Assembly (NCBI RefSeq): GCF_018619475.1
Contig: NZ_JAHFZG010000010.1
Location: 1 to 64,000, forward strand
Source of the DNA: Rhodomicrobium sp. Az07
GTDB lineage: Bacteria; Pseudomonadota; Alphaproteobacteria; Rhizobiales; Rhodomicrobiaceae
Direction: 5' to 3'
DNA length: 64,000 bases
Position 1 is the first letter of the stretch; every line of letters begins with the position of its first letter. This document shows, in pieces, positions 26,792 to 35,860 of the stretch. A program made the position numbers and the translations under genes. The notes beneath the pieces were generated by a model. It was not told the DNA's origin. It saw only the letters and a program-made list of their open reading frames with translations, and searched no databases.

Positions 26792-27895
26792 ATGACATTC
26801 CGTTTCCCCGTTCGATCGTTTTTAGCAGGCATTGCATTGATGACGGCCCTGCCCGGCGCGCTCATGGCCGCCGACGGTCAGGCGCAGACGGATATCGCAC
26901 GCGTGCTGGCCGGTATGCAGCCGTCGGAGAACTCGCCGCTTCAGGCGGTGGCGAAGGATGCCGCCTTCAAGAAGCACCAGTCGTTCATGGATACGAGCTG
27001 GAAGCAACTCGAAGACAAGCAGCTCTCGAAGGTGCGCGGCTGGTCTTCGCAGAACGTGAAGCAGCCGGAACCGACGCTCTATTATCTCTTCTCCGGGCCG
27101 GATTACCTCTACGCCAACGCGTTCTTCCCGAAGGCCAGGACCATCATCATGGCCGGGCTTGAGCCTTCAGGCCCAATCCCGGATCTCTCGGAGCTGACCG
27201 TCAGGACCGCGAACAACGAACTGAACGGCACGCGCGCCGCGCTCGGCAATCTGCTCAAGCACAGCTACTTCATCACGAGCGAGATGGGCCACCAGCTCTC
27301 GCGCCGGAAGCTGTCGGGCACGCTGCCGATCATCTATGTGTTCGCCGCCCGCTCCGGCAAGGACATCAAGGATGTAAGCCTCGTCGTGCTCGACCGCGAA
27401 GGCAAGCTGCATGCGGCGGACGAGCCGGGCATCGACTCGGCGGCCAAAGGCGCGAAGATCGTGCTGGCCGGCGCCGATGGCGAAGAGCAGACCGTCTATT
27501 ATTTCAAGACCGACCTTTCCAACAAGGGCGTGCAGGCGAGCGGCTTCCTGAAGTTCCTCGAAACCTACGGCCAGGGCGACGCCTTCATCAAGAGCGCGTC
27601 CTACCTGCTGCATAATCCCGGCTTCTCCGACGTGCGCCAGTTCCTGCTGAAGCATTCGGCGGCCCTCGTGCAGGACGACACCGGCATTCCGGTCAAGTAT
27701 CTCGATGCGAACTGGCAGCTTCAGCCTTTCGGCACCTACCTTTCGCCCATCGCGCAGTTCCGCCACGCGCAACAGCCGAAGCTCGTCGCTCTCTTCAAGA
27801 AGGAGAGCAAGGGACCGCTCGGCTTCACGGTCGGCTATCGCTGGGGCAAGCCGTCGAACCTGCTGCTCGCAGTGAAGGTGCCGCCGCGGTCCTGA
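26792..27895 (+). CDS. Conserved-looking secreted protein, unknown
   Basis: A 367-residue protein with a standard signal peptide (cut after ALMA, about residue 25). The mature part is well ordered, without membrane helices or Cys. Notable stretches are EPTLYYLFSGPDYLYANAFFPKA (broken here only by its central proline-free segment), YFITSEMGHQL and KYLDANWQLQPFGTY. The pattern suggests an exported enzyme or binding protein, but I recognise no family. It starts two bases after the permease stop with an AGGGAA site and ends at a strong terminator, so the permease and this protein form a two-gene unit. Confidence 0.75.
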   Translation: MTFRFPVRSFLAGIALMTALPGALMAADGQAQTDIARVLAGMQPSENSPLQAVAKDAAFKKHQSFMDTSWKQLEDKQLSKVRGWSSQNVKQPEPTLYYLFSGPDYLYANAFFPKARTIIMAGLEPSGPIPDLSELTVRTANNELNGTRAALGNLLKHSYFITSEMGHQLSRRKLSGTLPIIYVFAARSGKDIKDVSLVVLDREGKLHAADEPGIDSAAKGAKIVLAGADGEEQTVYYFKTDLSNKGVQASGFLKFLETYGQGDAFIKSASYLLHNPGFSDVRQFLLKHSAALVQDDTGIPVKYLDANWQLQPFGTYLSPIAQFRHAQQPKLVALFKKESKGPLGFTVGYRWGKPSNLLLAVKVPPRS

Positions 27896-27925
27896 TGTGT
27901 ATTGCGCATCCAAACTGGTTAAGAG

Positions 27926-27954
27926 ACGCCGTCCCTCAGGGGACGGTGTTTTTT
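27926..27954 (+). terminator. Strong intrinsic terminator
   Basis: A ten-pair stem (27926-27935 with 27940-27949, containing GCCGTCCC / GGGACGGT) with a TCAG loop is followed by a run of six T. It lies about 30 bases after the stop of the secreted-protein gene and ends the permease operon. Confidence 0.9.
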
Positions 27955-28043
27955 ATTCACCTTTCGGTTTAGCTTGCTTTCCGTTCATTGCGAAAACGCG
28001 CGCCTTGCAATAAATTAGTTTCGTTGCAACGGGCGGAGCCAGA

Positions 28044-30032
28044 ATGACGGCACGGCGATTTGGAAAGCTTCTGATCGCGAACCGCGGTGAGATCGCCTGC
28101 CGCATCGTGCGCACGGCACGCGTGACGGGCTATCGCACGGTGGCCGTGTTCTCCGACGCAGACGCCGACGCCATGCACACGCGAGCCGCCGACGAAGCCG
28201 TTCGCATCGGCCCGCCGCCGCCGCGTGAAAGCTATCTCGACATTGCCCGCATCCTCGAAGCCGCGAAGAAGACCGGCGCGGATGCGATCCATCCCGGCTA
28301 CGGTTTCCTCGCCGAGAACGCGGATTTCGCGGAGGCATGCGAGGCGGCGGGCCTTGTCTTCGTCGGGCCGCCCGCGTCTGTCATCCGCGCCATGGGCGAC
28401 AAGGCGGCGGCGAAGGCCATCGCGGAAGCGGCGGGTTTGCCTTGCGTGCCGGGTTATAGCGGCGCGGATCAAGCGGACGCGCGGCTGACCACCGAGGCGA
28501 CCGCCATCGGGTTTCCGCTGCTGGTGAAGGCGGTTGCGGGAGGCGGCGGGCGCGGCATCCGCGCGGTTCATGCGGCGTCGGATCTGCCGGACGCGCTCGC
28601 GGCGGCGCGGCGCGAGGCGAAGGCCGCATTCGGCGACGACCGCCTGATGCTGGAACGGCTAATCGAGCGCCCCCGCCATCTCGAAGTGCAAATCTTCGGC
28701 GACGATCACGGCAATGTCGTGCATCTGTTCGAGCGCGATTGCTCCACGCAGCGGCGGCGGCAGAAGATCATCGAGGAAGCGCCGAGCCCCGTGCTCACGC
28801 CCGCGCATCGCGAGCGGCTGACGGGCTACGCGGTCGCGCTCGCACAAGCCGCGGGCTATCGCAACGCGGGCACGGTCGAGTTCATCGCCGACGCGGATCT
28901 GAATTTCTATTTCCTCGAAATGAACACGCGGCTTCAGGTCGAGCATCCCGTTACGGAAATGGTGGTGGGCGTCGATCTCGTGGACTGGCAGTTGCGCGTC
29001 GCCGCCGGGGAACCGTTACCGCTGCCGCAGGGCGAAATCGCGTTGCGGGGGCATGCCATCGAGGCGCGGCTCTGCGCGGAAGATCCGTATGATGGCTTCC
29101 GCCCACAGACCGGCACCGTGGCCCATTTCGCGCCACACGAAAGCGATGGCGTGCGCTTCGACACCGGCGTCGAGACCGGGAGCGAAGTTTCGCCGTGGTA
29201 CGATTCGATGGTGGCGAAGGCCGTCGCGAATGGTCGCGACCGCGCCGAGGCCGCGCGTCGCCTCGCATCGGCGCTGGAGGACGCGCCACTGCTCGGCCTT
29301 GCGACCAACCGCGAGTTTTTGATCGCGCTCCTGCGCGGCGAGGCATTCGATCGCGCCGAAATTACCACGACGACGCTCGACGACTGGGCGCAAACGGGCG
29401 CGGGCGACGCAGCATCGCCCTTCGTGCAGCCGCATCCCGCGCCCATGCAGTGGGCTCTTGCGGCCGCGCTTTATGCCGAGGGCGGCGGCGCGGGCGAATG
29501 GTTCTGGTCCGGCAGCGCCTTCGACTTTTCGCTCGACCTTGCATGCGGCGGCGAGACGAAGCCGCTGACCTACACGCGCCCGCGCTCCGGCCCGATGGCG
29601 GTTTCAGTCGACGGCGAGCGGATCGAGATTGCGCTCATCGAAAACACGCCGCCCCGGATCGTGTTCGAGGCGGACGGCGTCCGGCGGCGCGCAACGGCTG
29701 CCTGGCAGGGCGCGACGCTGCATCTCGCCGTCGACGGCGCGGCATTCGCCTTCGCGGAGCCGGACCACTCGCATGCCGAAGAGGCGGCGGACGGCGCGCG
29801 CATCGCCGCCCCTGTCGCGGGCCTGCTCGTGAAGGTGCTGGCCGAACCGGGGCAGGCGGTGGCGGCGGGCGAAACGCTGGCGCTGATCGAGGCCATGAAG
29901 ATGGAAACGCGCGTGACGGCGCCAGCGCCGGGCCGTATCGCGGCGGTGCATGCCAGCGCAGGCGGGCAGGTTGCGAGCGGTGCGCTTCTGTTCGAAATCG
30001 AAACCGAGGATGCGCCCGCCGATGTCCGATAA
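28044..30032 (+). CDS. Acyl-CoA carboxylase alpha subunit (biotin carboxylase + BCCP)
   Basis: A 662-residue protein. The biotin carboxylase part (1-450) has GKLLIANRGEIACRI, the ATP-grasp loop KAVAGGGGRGIRAV, EAPSP and NTRLQVEHPVTEMV. A linker/BT-like region follows, and a C-terminal biotinyl domain carries the biotin lysine in EAMKMET (about 616-622). This is the layout of alpha subunits of 3-methylcrotonyl-, propionyl- or geranyl-CoA carboxylases, nearest in size to MccA. The matching carboxyltransferase beta subunit is not adjacent, which is unusual. It overlaps the next gene by 11 bases, so it belongs to an operon with a beta-keto acid cleavage enzyme and an acyl-CoA ligase. Confidence 0.9.
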   Translation: MTARRFGKLLIANRGEIACRIVRTARVTGYRTVAVFSDADADAMHTRAADEAVRIGPPPPRESYLDIARILEAAKKTGADAIHPGYGFLAENADFAEACEAAGLVFVGPPASVIRAMGDKAAAKAIAEAAGLPCVPGYSGADQADARLTTEATAIGFPLLVKAVAGGGGRGIRAVHAASDLPDALAAARREAKAAFGDDRLMLERLIERPRHLEVQIFGDDHGNVVHLFERDCSTQRRRQKIIEEAPSPVLTPAHRERLTGYAVALAQAAGYRNAGTVEFIADADLNFYFLEMNTRLQVEHPVTEMVVGVDLVDWQLRVAAGEPLPLPQGEIALRGHAIEARLCAEDPYDGFRPQTGTVAHFAPHESDGVRFDTGVETGSEVSPWYDSMVAKAVANGRDRAEAARRLASALEDAPLLGLATNREFLIALLRGEAFDRAEITTTTLDDWAQTGAGDAASPFVQPHPAPMQWALAAALYAEGGGAGEWFWSGSAFDFSLDLACGGETKPLTYTRPRSGPMAVSVDGERIEIALIENTPPRIVFEADGVRRRATAAWQGATLHLAVDGAAFAFAEPDHSHAEEAADGARIAAPVAGLLVKVLAEPGQAVAAGETLALIEAMKMETRVTAPAPGRIAAVHASAGGQVASGALLFEIETEDAPADVR

Positions 30033-30921
30033 AGCCATCCTCACCTGCGCGCTGAACGGCGTGCTGACCGATCCGCGCCAGCATCCGATGATCCCGGTGA
30101 CGCCGGAACAGATGGCGGCTTCCGCGCGCGAGGCTTACGACGCGGGCGCGGCTATCGTTCACATTCATTTCCGCGCGCAAGGGGAAGGCGTGGGTCATCT
30201 GCCGAGCTGGGAGCCGGACGTCGCGGCGGCGGCGGTCGATGCGATCCGCGCGGCCTGTCCCGGCATCGTCATCAACCAGACGACCGGCACGGTCGGCCCC
30301 GACATTTCCGGCCCGGTCGCATGCATCAAGCGCACGCGGCCCGAGATCGCGGCCTGCAACGCGGGCAGCCTCAACTATCTCAAGCTCCGGTCGGATGGGC
30401 GCTGGGCGTGGCCGCCGCTGCTGTTCGACAACCCCGTGTCGAAGGTTCAGGGCTTCCTCGACGCGATGGCGGAAGCGGGGTCGCGGCCGGAGTTCGAATG
30501 TTTCGATGTCGGCATCGTGCGTTCGGTGGGTCTTTACGTCGAGAACGGCATGGCCACGACGGCGCAGTACAATTTCGTGATGGGCGTCGCGTCGGGCATG
30601 CCGGTCGACGCGGATCTGCTCGCGCTACTGCTGAAATATCGCCGCGACGGCGCGCTCTGGCAGACGACGCTCATCGGCCGCACCGAAATCTGGCCCGTTC
30701 ACCAGCGCGCGGCGGAACTCGGCGGCATGCTGCGCACCGGCCTCGAAGACACGTTCTACCTGCCGGACGGCGAGAAGGCGAAAAGCAACGGCGCGCTGAT
30801 CGAGGCGCTGGCCAAGTGCGCACGGAATGCGGGGCGCTCGATCGCCTCGCCCGAAGAAGCAAGAACGATAATGAACCTGGGAGGATCGCATCATGGGGAG
30901 GCAGGGACCGGCACCGCTTGA
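30022..30921 (+). CDS. Beta-keto acid cleavage enzyme (BKACE, DUF849)
   Basis: A 299-residue TIM-barrel enzyme of the BKACE family, founded on 3-keto-5-aminohexanoate cleavage enzyme. It cleaves a beta-keto acid with acetyl-CoA to acetoacetate and a CoA ester. Visible are ILTCALNGVLT at strand 1, the metal-site IVHIHFR (HxH), NQTTGTVG and the late EDTFYLPDGEKAKSNG that shapes the active site. The His-Phe-Arg in place of the more usual HVR may affect substrate choice. It overlaps the carboxylase by 11 bases and the ligase by 29 bases. The substrate is unknown. Confidence 0.88.
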   Translation: MSDKAILTCALNGVLTDPRQHPMIPVTPEQMAASAREAYDAGAAIVHIHFRAQGEGVGHLPSWEPDVAAAAVDAIRAACPGIVINQTTGTVGPDISGPVACIKRTRPEIAACNAGSLNYLKLRSDGRWAWPPLLFDNPVSKVQGFLDAMAEAGSRPEFECFDVGIVRSVGLYVENGMATTAQYNFVMGVASGMPVDADLLALLLKYRRDGALWQTTLIGRTEIWPVHQRAAELGGMLRTGLEDTFYLPDGEKAKSNGALIEALAKCARNAGRSIASPEEARTIMNLGGSHHGEAGTGTA

Positions 30922-32710
30922 GGACGAGCCTTTCGTTTCACCGCCCCGGCGCTTCCTCGAAACGGCGGCGCGGCGGGGGAGTGCACCCGCTTATTACGTG
31001 CGCGAGGCGGAAGGCTGGACGCCGACGCCTTGGAACGTGTTTCGCGACGAGGCGCGGCGCGCGGCGCGGGCGCTGGTGGCGCTCGGCGTGAAGCCGGGCG
31101 ATGCGGTCGGCATAATCGGCTACAATCGCCCCGAATGGGTCATCATCGACATCGCCGCCATGATGGTCGGCGCGAATGTGGCGGGCATCTATTTCACGGC
31201 GTCGGCGCAGGACGCCGCCTACATCATCGAGCATTCGGAATGCGCGGTCGTGCTCGCGGAGAAGGAGGAACATTTCCGCCGCATCGCCAGCCAGCGCGAA
31301 AACTTGAGCCACCTTCGGCATGTCGTCATGATGCGCGGCGCGGAAGCCGCCGACCCGCTGCAAATGACGTGGGACGCGTTCATGGGGCAGGGCGATGACC
31401 GTTTCGATGCCGAGGTCGAGCGCCGCTTGCAGGCGATCCAGCCAAAAGACGTCGGCTGCCTGATCTACACGTCCGGCACGACCGGCCCGCCGAAGGCCGT
31501 GCAGATCAGCCACGACGCGCTCGCGAAGACGGCGGCGCTCGTGCTGAAATTGTTCGATGTGACCGGCGACGACCGCACGATTTCGTATCTGCCGCTCGCG
31601 CATATCGCCGAGCGCATCCTCACGATCCATTTTCAGATCACCGTCGGCAACGCGGTCTACTTCGCGCGCGATGTCCTGAGCCTCGGGGAGCATCTGCCGG
31701 AGGTGCGGCCGGACTTCTTCTTCGGCGTGCCGCGCGTCTATGAAAAGCTGGCCTCCGCCGTGCAAGGCAAGCTCGCGGCCGCGAAGGGACCGAAGGCGAA
31801 AATCGCGGGCTGGGCGCTTGGCGTCGGTCAGGAATGGCACCGCAAGGAGCAGTCGGGCCAGCGCATCGGCCTGAAGACGGCGCTTGCCATGGCCGTGGCG
31901 ACAAGGCTTTTCCATCGGAAGGCGAAGCGCCTCATCGGCCTCGACCGCGCGAAGCATCTCGGTGTCGGCGCCGCGCCCATCCCGGAAGAAACGCTGCGCT
32001 TCCTGACCGGCCTCGATCTTCCCGTGCGCGAGCTTTGGGGGCTGTCGGAAAGCACAGGCGTCGGCACCACCAACCTGAAGGGCGCGACGAAAATCGGCTC
32101 GGTCGGCAAGCCTTATCCCGGCCTCGACCTGAAGATCGACCGCGACGGCGAAATTCTGATCCGCGGCCCGTACATGCTCATGGGATACGCCAAAGACCCG
32201 GAAGCGACCGCCCGCACTTTCACGGACGGGTGGTTGCGCACGGGCGATCTCGGGCGCGTGGATCTGGAGGGCTACGTCTATATCACGGGGCGGAAGAAGG
32301 ACATCATCATCACGTCGGGCGGCAAGAACGTCGCCCCCGCCAATCTGGAAATGGAACTCGTCGCGCTGCCGCTCGTCGAGCATGCCATCGTTTGCGGCGA
32401 GCGGCGCCCATACCTCGGCGCGCTGATCACGCTCGACAAGGCGGCGGCGGAGCGGTTCGCGAGCGAGCGCGGGATGGCTGAGGGTCCGGCGCTGATGGAG
32501 GCGATCCGCGAGGAAATTCAGCAGGGCATCCATGCGATCAACGCCCGGCATTCGCGCGTGGAGAACATTCGCCGCTTCGCCATCCTGCCGGAGCCGCTCT
32601 CCATCGAGAACGGCGATCTCACGCCCACACTGAAGGTGAAGAGGCAGGCGGTGATGACGCGGCTGACGCCGGTGGTTGATGGCCTCTATCGCGAGAACGA
32701 GAAGGTCTGA
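30893..32710 (+). CDS. AMP-forming long-chain acyl-CoA synthetase family protein
   Basis: A 605-residue ANL-superfamily ligase resembling FadD15/ACSBG-type enzymes. Motifs are IYTSGTTGPPKAV (P-loop A3), the LWGLSESTG A5 motif, TGDLGRVDLEGYVYITGRKKD (A7/A8) and the catalytic lysine in LTPTLKVKR near the end. It activates a carboxylic acid to its CoA thioester at the expense of ATP. The ATG follows GGGAGGAT and lies 29 bases inside the BKACE gene. The order carboxylase-BKACE-ligase implies the ligase feeds or recaptures an acid in a degradation route. Confidence 0.9.
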   Translation: MGRQGPAPLEDEPFVSPPRRFLETAARRGSAPAYYVREAEGWTPTPWNVFRDEARRAARALVALGVKPGDAVGIIGYNRPEWVIIDIAAMMVGANVAGIYFTASAQDAAYIIEHSECAVVLAEKEEHFRRIASQRENLSHLRHVVMMRGAEAADPLQMTWDAFMGQGDDRFDAEVERRLQAIQPKDVGCLIYTSGTTGPPKAVQISHDALAKTAALVLKLFDVTGDDRTISYLPLAHIAERILTIHFQITVGNAVYFARDVLSLGEHLPEVRPDFFFGVPRVYEKLASAVQGKLAAAKGPKAKIAGWALGVGQEWHRKEQSGQRIGLKTALAMAVATRLFHRKAKRLIGLDRAKHLGVGAAPIPEETLRFLTGLDLPVRELWGLSESTGVGTTNLKGATKIGSVGKPYPGLDLKIDRDGEILIRGPYMLMGYAKDPEATARTFTDGWLRTGDLGRVDLEGYVYITGRKKDIIITSGGKNVAPANLEMELVALPLVEHAIVCGERRPYLGALITLDKAAAERFASERGMAEGPALMEAIREEIQQGIHAINARHSRVENIRRFAILPEPLSIENGDLTPTLKVKRQAVMTRLTPVVDGLYRENEKV

Positions 32711-32870
32711 GCCGCCGAGCCCCTCGGTTGCCGCGAAGATGAAAGCGAAGGCTGCCGCCGTCTCACGAGCATTGCAGTCGCCGCGACGAGTGCGGCGCGC
32801 ACCCTCCCGCGCTTTCGCGGAAATCTCCTTTGGCCCGTTTCGTACAAAAGCTGCGGGTCGTTCACCCGCG

Positions 32871-32886
32871 TGTAAGAAACGCGACA
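32871..32886 (+). promoter_or_regulatory. NifA upstream activator site
   Basis: TGT at 32871-32873, exactly ten bases, then ACA at 32884-32886: the TGT-N10-ACA NifA consensus. It lies 55 bases upstream of the -24/-12 promoter below. The spacing is at the short end of the usual range for NifA sites. Confidence 0.75.
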
Positions 32887-32941
32887 GCGCGTCGCGTTCG
32901 CAGCAACCGCAATCCCCGAATTTAGAAGCGTTCCGGCCTTG

Positions 32942-32957
32942 TGGCACGGTCATTGCT
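32942..32957 (+). promoter_or_regulatory. Sigma-54 (-24/-12) promoter of nifB
   Basis: TGGCACGGTCATTGCT matches the sigma-54 consensus TGGCACR-N4-TTGCW completely: -24 element at 32942-32947, TTGC of the -12 element at 32953-32956. The nifB ATG is about 100 bases downstream. With the NifA site at 32871 it predicts expression only under nitrogen limitation and low oxygen. The rest of the 345-base gap (32711-33055) holds nothing else I can assign. Confidence 0.92.
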
Positions 32958-33055
32958 TCACTGTCTCGCGGAAGCCGCTCGAACAGGCGGCGGATATTTG
33001 GGGGCGCGGGCCACTTGGCCTTCATCCCCGAGCGGCGGGCCTTTACGAGGGATCG

Positions 33056-34618
33056 ATGATGTTTGACGCAGAACAGCTTCCAGAGACCGGCGAAGGCCAG
33101 GCCAAACCGCTGAACGATTTGCTTCAGAAGATCGCCGCCAGCAAGGGATGCGAGACGAAGGCCGGGCCGGGCAAGTCCGGTTGCGGGTCCACGGGCACCG
33201 AAAGCACGCTTCCGCCGGAAATCTGGGAGAAGGTGAAAAACCACCCGTGTTACAGCGAGCAGGCGCATCATCACTTCGCGCGCATGCATGTCGCGGTGGC
33301 CCCGGCGTGCAACATTCAGTGCAACTACTGCAACCGCAAATACGACTGTGCGAACGAATCGCGCCCCGGCGTCGTGAGCGAGCGGCTTACACCCGAGCAG
33401 GCCGCGAAGAAGGTGTTCGCCGTCGCCTCCACCATTCCGCAGATGACGGTGCTCGGCATCGCCGGACCGGGCGACCCGCTCGCCAATCCCGAGAAGACGT
33501 TCAAGACGTTTGAACTCGTGGCGCAGACAGCCCCCGACATCAAGCTGTGCGTCTCGACCAACGGCCTCATGCTGCCGAAACTCATCGACCGCCTCTGCCA
33601 GTACAACATCGACCACGTGACGATCACCATCAACATGGTCGATCCCGAAGTGGGCGCGAAGATTTATCCGTGGATCTTCTACGAGCACAAGCGCTATACC
33701 GGCGTCGAAGCGGCGCGCATCCTCTCGGAAAACCAGCTTCGCGGCCTCGAAATGCTCACCGAGCGCGGCATCCTCTGCAAGATCAACTCGGTGATGATCC
33801 CCGGCGTGAACGACGCGCACCTCGTCGAGGTGAACAAGGCGGTGAAGGCGCGCGGCGCATTCCTGCACAACATCATGCCGCTGATTTCCGCGCCCGAGCA
33901 TGGCACCGTTTTCGGTCTGAACGGTCAGCGCGGCCCGACCGCGCAGGAGTTGAAGGCGCTTCAGGACGCGTGCGAAGGCGACATGAACATGATGCGGCAT
34001 TGTCGCCAGTGCCGCGCGGACGCGGTGGGCCTCCTCGGCGAAGACCGCAGCGACGAATTCACGACCGAAAAGGTCATGGCGATGGAAATCGACTACGATC
34101 TTGAGGCGCGCAAGGCTTATCAGGCCAAGGTGGAAGCGGAGCGCGACGCGACGCAGGCCGCAAAGGCGGACGAACTGGCGAAGCTCGCGGGCGAAAACAG
34201 CGACATCGCCATCCAGATCGCGGTTGCGACAAAGGGTAACGGCCGCGTCAACGAGCACTTCGGCCACGCGACCGAATTCCAGATTTACGAGGTCTCGACG
34301 GCGGGAGCGAAGTTCATCGGCCACCGCCGCGTCGACCTTTATTGCCAGGGCGGTTTCGGCGACGACGACAAGCTTGAAACGGTGATTCGCGCGATCAACG
34401 ACTGCGCGGCGGTTTTCGTGGCCCGCATCGGCACGTGCCCGAAGGAAGGCTTGCACAAGGCTGGCATCGATCCGGTGGATCGCTTCGCGCATGAGTACAT
34501 CGAGCAATCTGCGCTTGCATACTTCAAAGAATATTTAGAAAAAGTCCAAGCTGGCGGAATCGTACACGTCGCGCGCGGCGATGCGGATATTCGTCAGGGA
34601 GCCTTCACCGCGGTCTAG
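33056..34618 (+). CDS. nifB: NifB, FeMo-cofactor precursor synthase with NifX-like tail
   Basis: A 520-residue radical SAM protein that fuses two [4Fe-4S] units with an interstitial carbide to make NifB-co, the core of FeMo-co, FeV-co and FeFe-co. The SAM-cluster cysteines are C85, C89 and C92 ([14 protein letters not shown]). Further conserved parts are [17 protein letters not shown] before it and [11 protein letters not shown] after it, with cluster-ligand Cys. Residues about 385-520 form a NifX/NafY-like domain ([16 protein letters not shown]) that can hold the product cluster. Two adjacent ATGs exist; 33056 follows ACGAGGG. The gene is driven by the sigma-54 promoter and NifA site upstream. 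Confidence 0.97.
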   Translation: MMFDAEQLPETGEGQAKPLNDLLQKIAASKGCETKAGPGKSGCGSTGTESTLPPEIWEKVKNHPCYSEQAHHHFARMHVAVAPACNIQCNYCNRKYDCANESRPGVVSERLTPEQAAKKVFAVASTIPQMTVLGIAGPGDPLANPEKTFKTFELVAQTAPDIKLCVSTNGLMLPKLIDRLCQYNIDHVTITINMVDPEVGAKIYPWIFYEHKRYTGVEAARILSENQLRGLEMLTERGILCKINSVMIPGVNDAHLVEVNKAVKARGAFLHNIMPLISAPEHGTVFGLNGQRGPTAQELKALQDACEGDMNMMRHCRQCRADAVGLLGEDRSDEFTTEKVMAMEIDYDLEARKAYQAKVEAERDATQAAKADELAKLAGENSDIAIQIAVATKGNGRVNEHFGHATEFQIYEVSTAGAKFIGHRRVDLYCQGGFGDDDKLETVIRAINDCAAVFVARIGTCPKEGLHKAGIDPVDRFAHEYIEQSALAYFKEYLEKVQAGGIVHVARGDADIRQGAFTAV

Positions 34619-34662
34619 CCGCCCGACCCCAGACCCAGACCCATAGACAGGAGTTGAACACC

Positions 34663-34878
34663 ATGGCTTACAAGATCATCGCTTCCCAGTGCACCGCTTG
34701 TTCGGCCTGCGAAGCCGAGTGCCCGAACGCCGCGATCAGCGTGAAGAAGGGCGTTTATTTCATCGACCCGGTGACTTGCACGGAATGCGTCGGCCACTTC
34801 GACGACGCTCAGTGCGCGGCTGTTTGCCCCGTCGAAGGCACGTGCGTTCCGGATCCGGCTCATCCCCGCTCTGCGTAA
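34663..34878 (+). CDS. fdxN: FdxN-type 2[4Fe-4S] ferredoxin
   Basis: A 71-residue ferredoxin with two cluster motifs: [13 protein letters not shown] (first) and [21 protein letters not shown], whose second and third Cys are separated by an eight-residue insert typical of nif-associated ferredoxins. It probably donates electrons or clusters to NifB or to nitrogenase. The ATG at 34663 follows an AGGAG site. It lies 44 bases after nifB, in the classic nifB-fdxN arrangement. Confidence 0.94.
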   Translation: MAYKIIASQCTACSACEAECPNAAISVKKGVYFIDPVTCTECVGHFDDAQCAAVCPVEGTCVPDPAHPRSA

Positions 34879-34889
34879 GGATTGAACGA

Positions 34890-35243
34890 ATGAACCTGAC
34901 GGTCACTCCAGCGGCAGAAAAAGTGATACGGCGATTCCTTCGCTTCGACGGCAAGCCCGGTAGCGGCTTCCGCCTGAAGGTGGCGCCGGGCGGGTGCTCC
35001 GGTCTTTCCGCCGAGTTCAGCGTCGAGGCCGAGCCTCGGCCTGACGACGCGGTGATCGAAGTCAATGGCCTGAAGCTTTTTCTCCCCGAGGAAAGCCGTC
35101 GTCTGCTGGAGGGGGTGACGATCGATTTCTCCGACACCCCGCTCCAGTCCGGTTTTGTCTTTCGCGACCCGAAACAACAGGTCGGTGGGTGCAGTACTGC
35201 GGCGCCTGTCCTGTTCGACATTACCGAACTCAAGATCCAATAA
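34890..35243 (+). CDS. Nif-associated IscA/HesB-like protein with a missing C-terminal cysteine
   Basis: A 117-residue A-type Fe-S carrier fold. It has GGCSG near residue 34-38, LFLPEESRRLLEGVTIDF and a C-terminal GGCST. Family members normally end with CGC (or CxC) plus the earlier Cys as three cluster ligands. Here the codon for the first of the paired Cys is GGT (Gly), leaving two conserved Cys. It would serve as an Fe-S carrier or scaffold for nitrogenase maturation, but the altered site may change its cluster binding. It starts 11 bases after fdxN. Confidence 0.85.
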   Translation: MNLTVTPAAEKVIRRFLRFDGKPGSGFRLKVAPGGCSGLSAEFSVEAEPRPDDAVIEVNGLKLFLPEESRRLLEGVTIDFSDTPLQSGFVFRDPKQQVGGCSTAAPVLFDITELKIQ

Positions 35244-35245
35244 GC

Positions 35246-35271
35246 CTTTCCGCTTCTTCGGACGCGGAAAG
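35246..35271 (+). terminator. Weak terminator-like hairpin after the IscA-like gene
   Basis: CTTTCCGC (35246-35253) pairs with GCGGAAAG (35264-35271) around a 10-base loop, followed by the pyrimidine-rich ACTTCTTTCTAC. It starts three bases after the stop codon. It could attenuate transcription into the TPR/LRV/nifZ genes or protect the nifB-fdxN message end. Confidence 0.45.
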
Positions 35272-35317
35272 ACTTCTTTCTACGACCGTTTGCCGAAGGG
35301 TAAACACAGGGGCGAAC

Positions 35318-35860
35318 ATGAGTCCTGCGATCGAATTCGGCGAAGAGGAGGCGCATCCGCTGGACGATGCGCTTCTGACCGCCGCGCTTCTCGGTGCGGG
35401 CCTCCCCGAAAAGGCGCAGCGGTATCTCAACGCCGCCGCTGCCTCGTACCAGAATGCGGAGGTCGCCGAGACGCACCTCCTCAAGGCAAGGCAGGAAGCG
35501 CCGGACCATGCGGCGGTGCTGATCGGGCTTTACCGTTTCTATTTTTACAAGAACCGGCTGGAAGAGACGCTGGAGATTGCGCAATTGTGCATTCGCAAGG
35601 CGGCGCGCGATCTGGGGCTTCGCGAGGATTGGCGGCTCGCATCCGCCCACGATGCGCCGTTCGGCGATTTCGGGGCCATGCTGCCTCGGTTTTTCCTGTT
35701 CTCGCTGAAAGGATATGCGTATCTCAATATGCGGCTCGGACAGATAGACGAAGCCCGCGCCGCCGTGTGGAAGTTGCTGGAACTCGACCCGACCGACAAG
35801 ATCGGCGCGATGGTGTTGCAGGGCGTGCTCGACCGTATGGGGCAAGACGATGACGACTGA
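35318..35860 (+). CDS. TPR-containing protein in the nif block
   Basis: A 180-residue helical protein with at least three tetratricopeptide-like units (AEVAETHLLKARQEAPDHAA, LEETLEIAQLCIRKAARDLG, IDEARAAVWKLLELDPTDK). It is cytosolic with no signal. The ATG at 35318 follows AGGGGCG. Its 3' end overlaps the 4Fe4S-LRV gene by 11 bases, so the two are co-translated and may act together. TPR proteins of this kind occur in several alphaproteobacterial nif clusters, but no biochemical role is known to me. Confidence 0.8.
   Translation: MSPAIEFGEEEAHPLDDALLTAALLGAGLPEKAQRYLNAAAASYQNAEVAETHLLKARQEAPDHAAVLIGLYRFYFYKNRLEETLEIAQLCIRKAARDLGLREDWRLASAHDAPFGDFGAMLPRFFLFSLKGYAYLNMRLGQIDEARAAVWKLLELDPTDKIGAMVLQGVLDRMGQDDDD

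Noticed and set aside
30938-34507. Very long open frame (about 1,190 codons) on the minus strand opposite the acyl-CoA ligase and nifB
   Set aside because: It is antisense to two well-supported genes, has Arg/His-rich composition and no recognisable domain. GC-rich codon bias leaves the opposite strand open.
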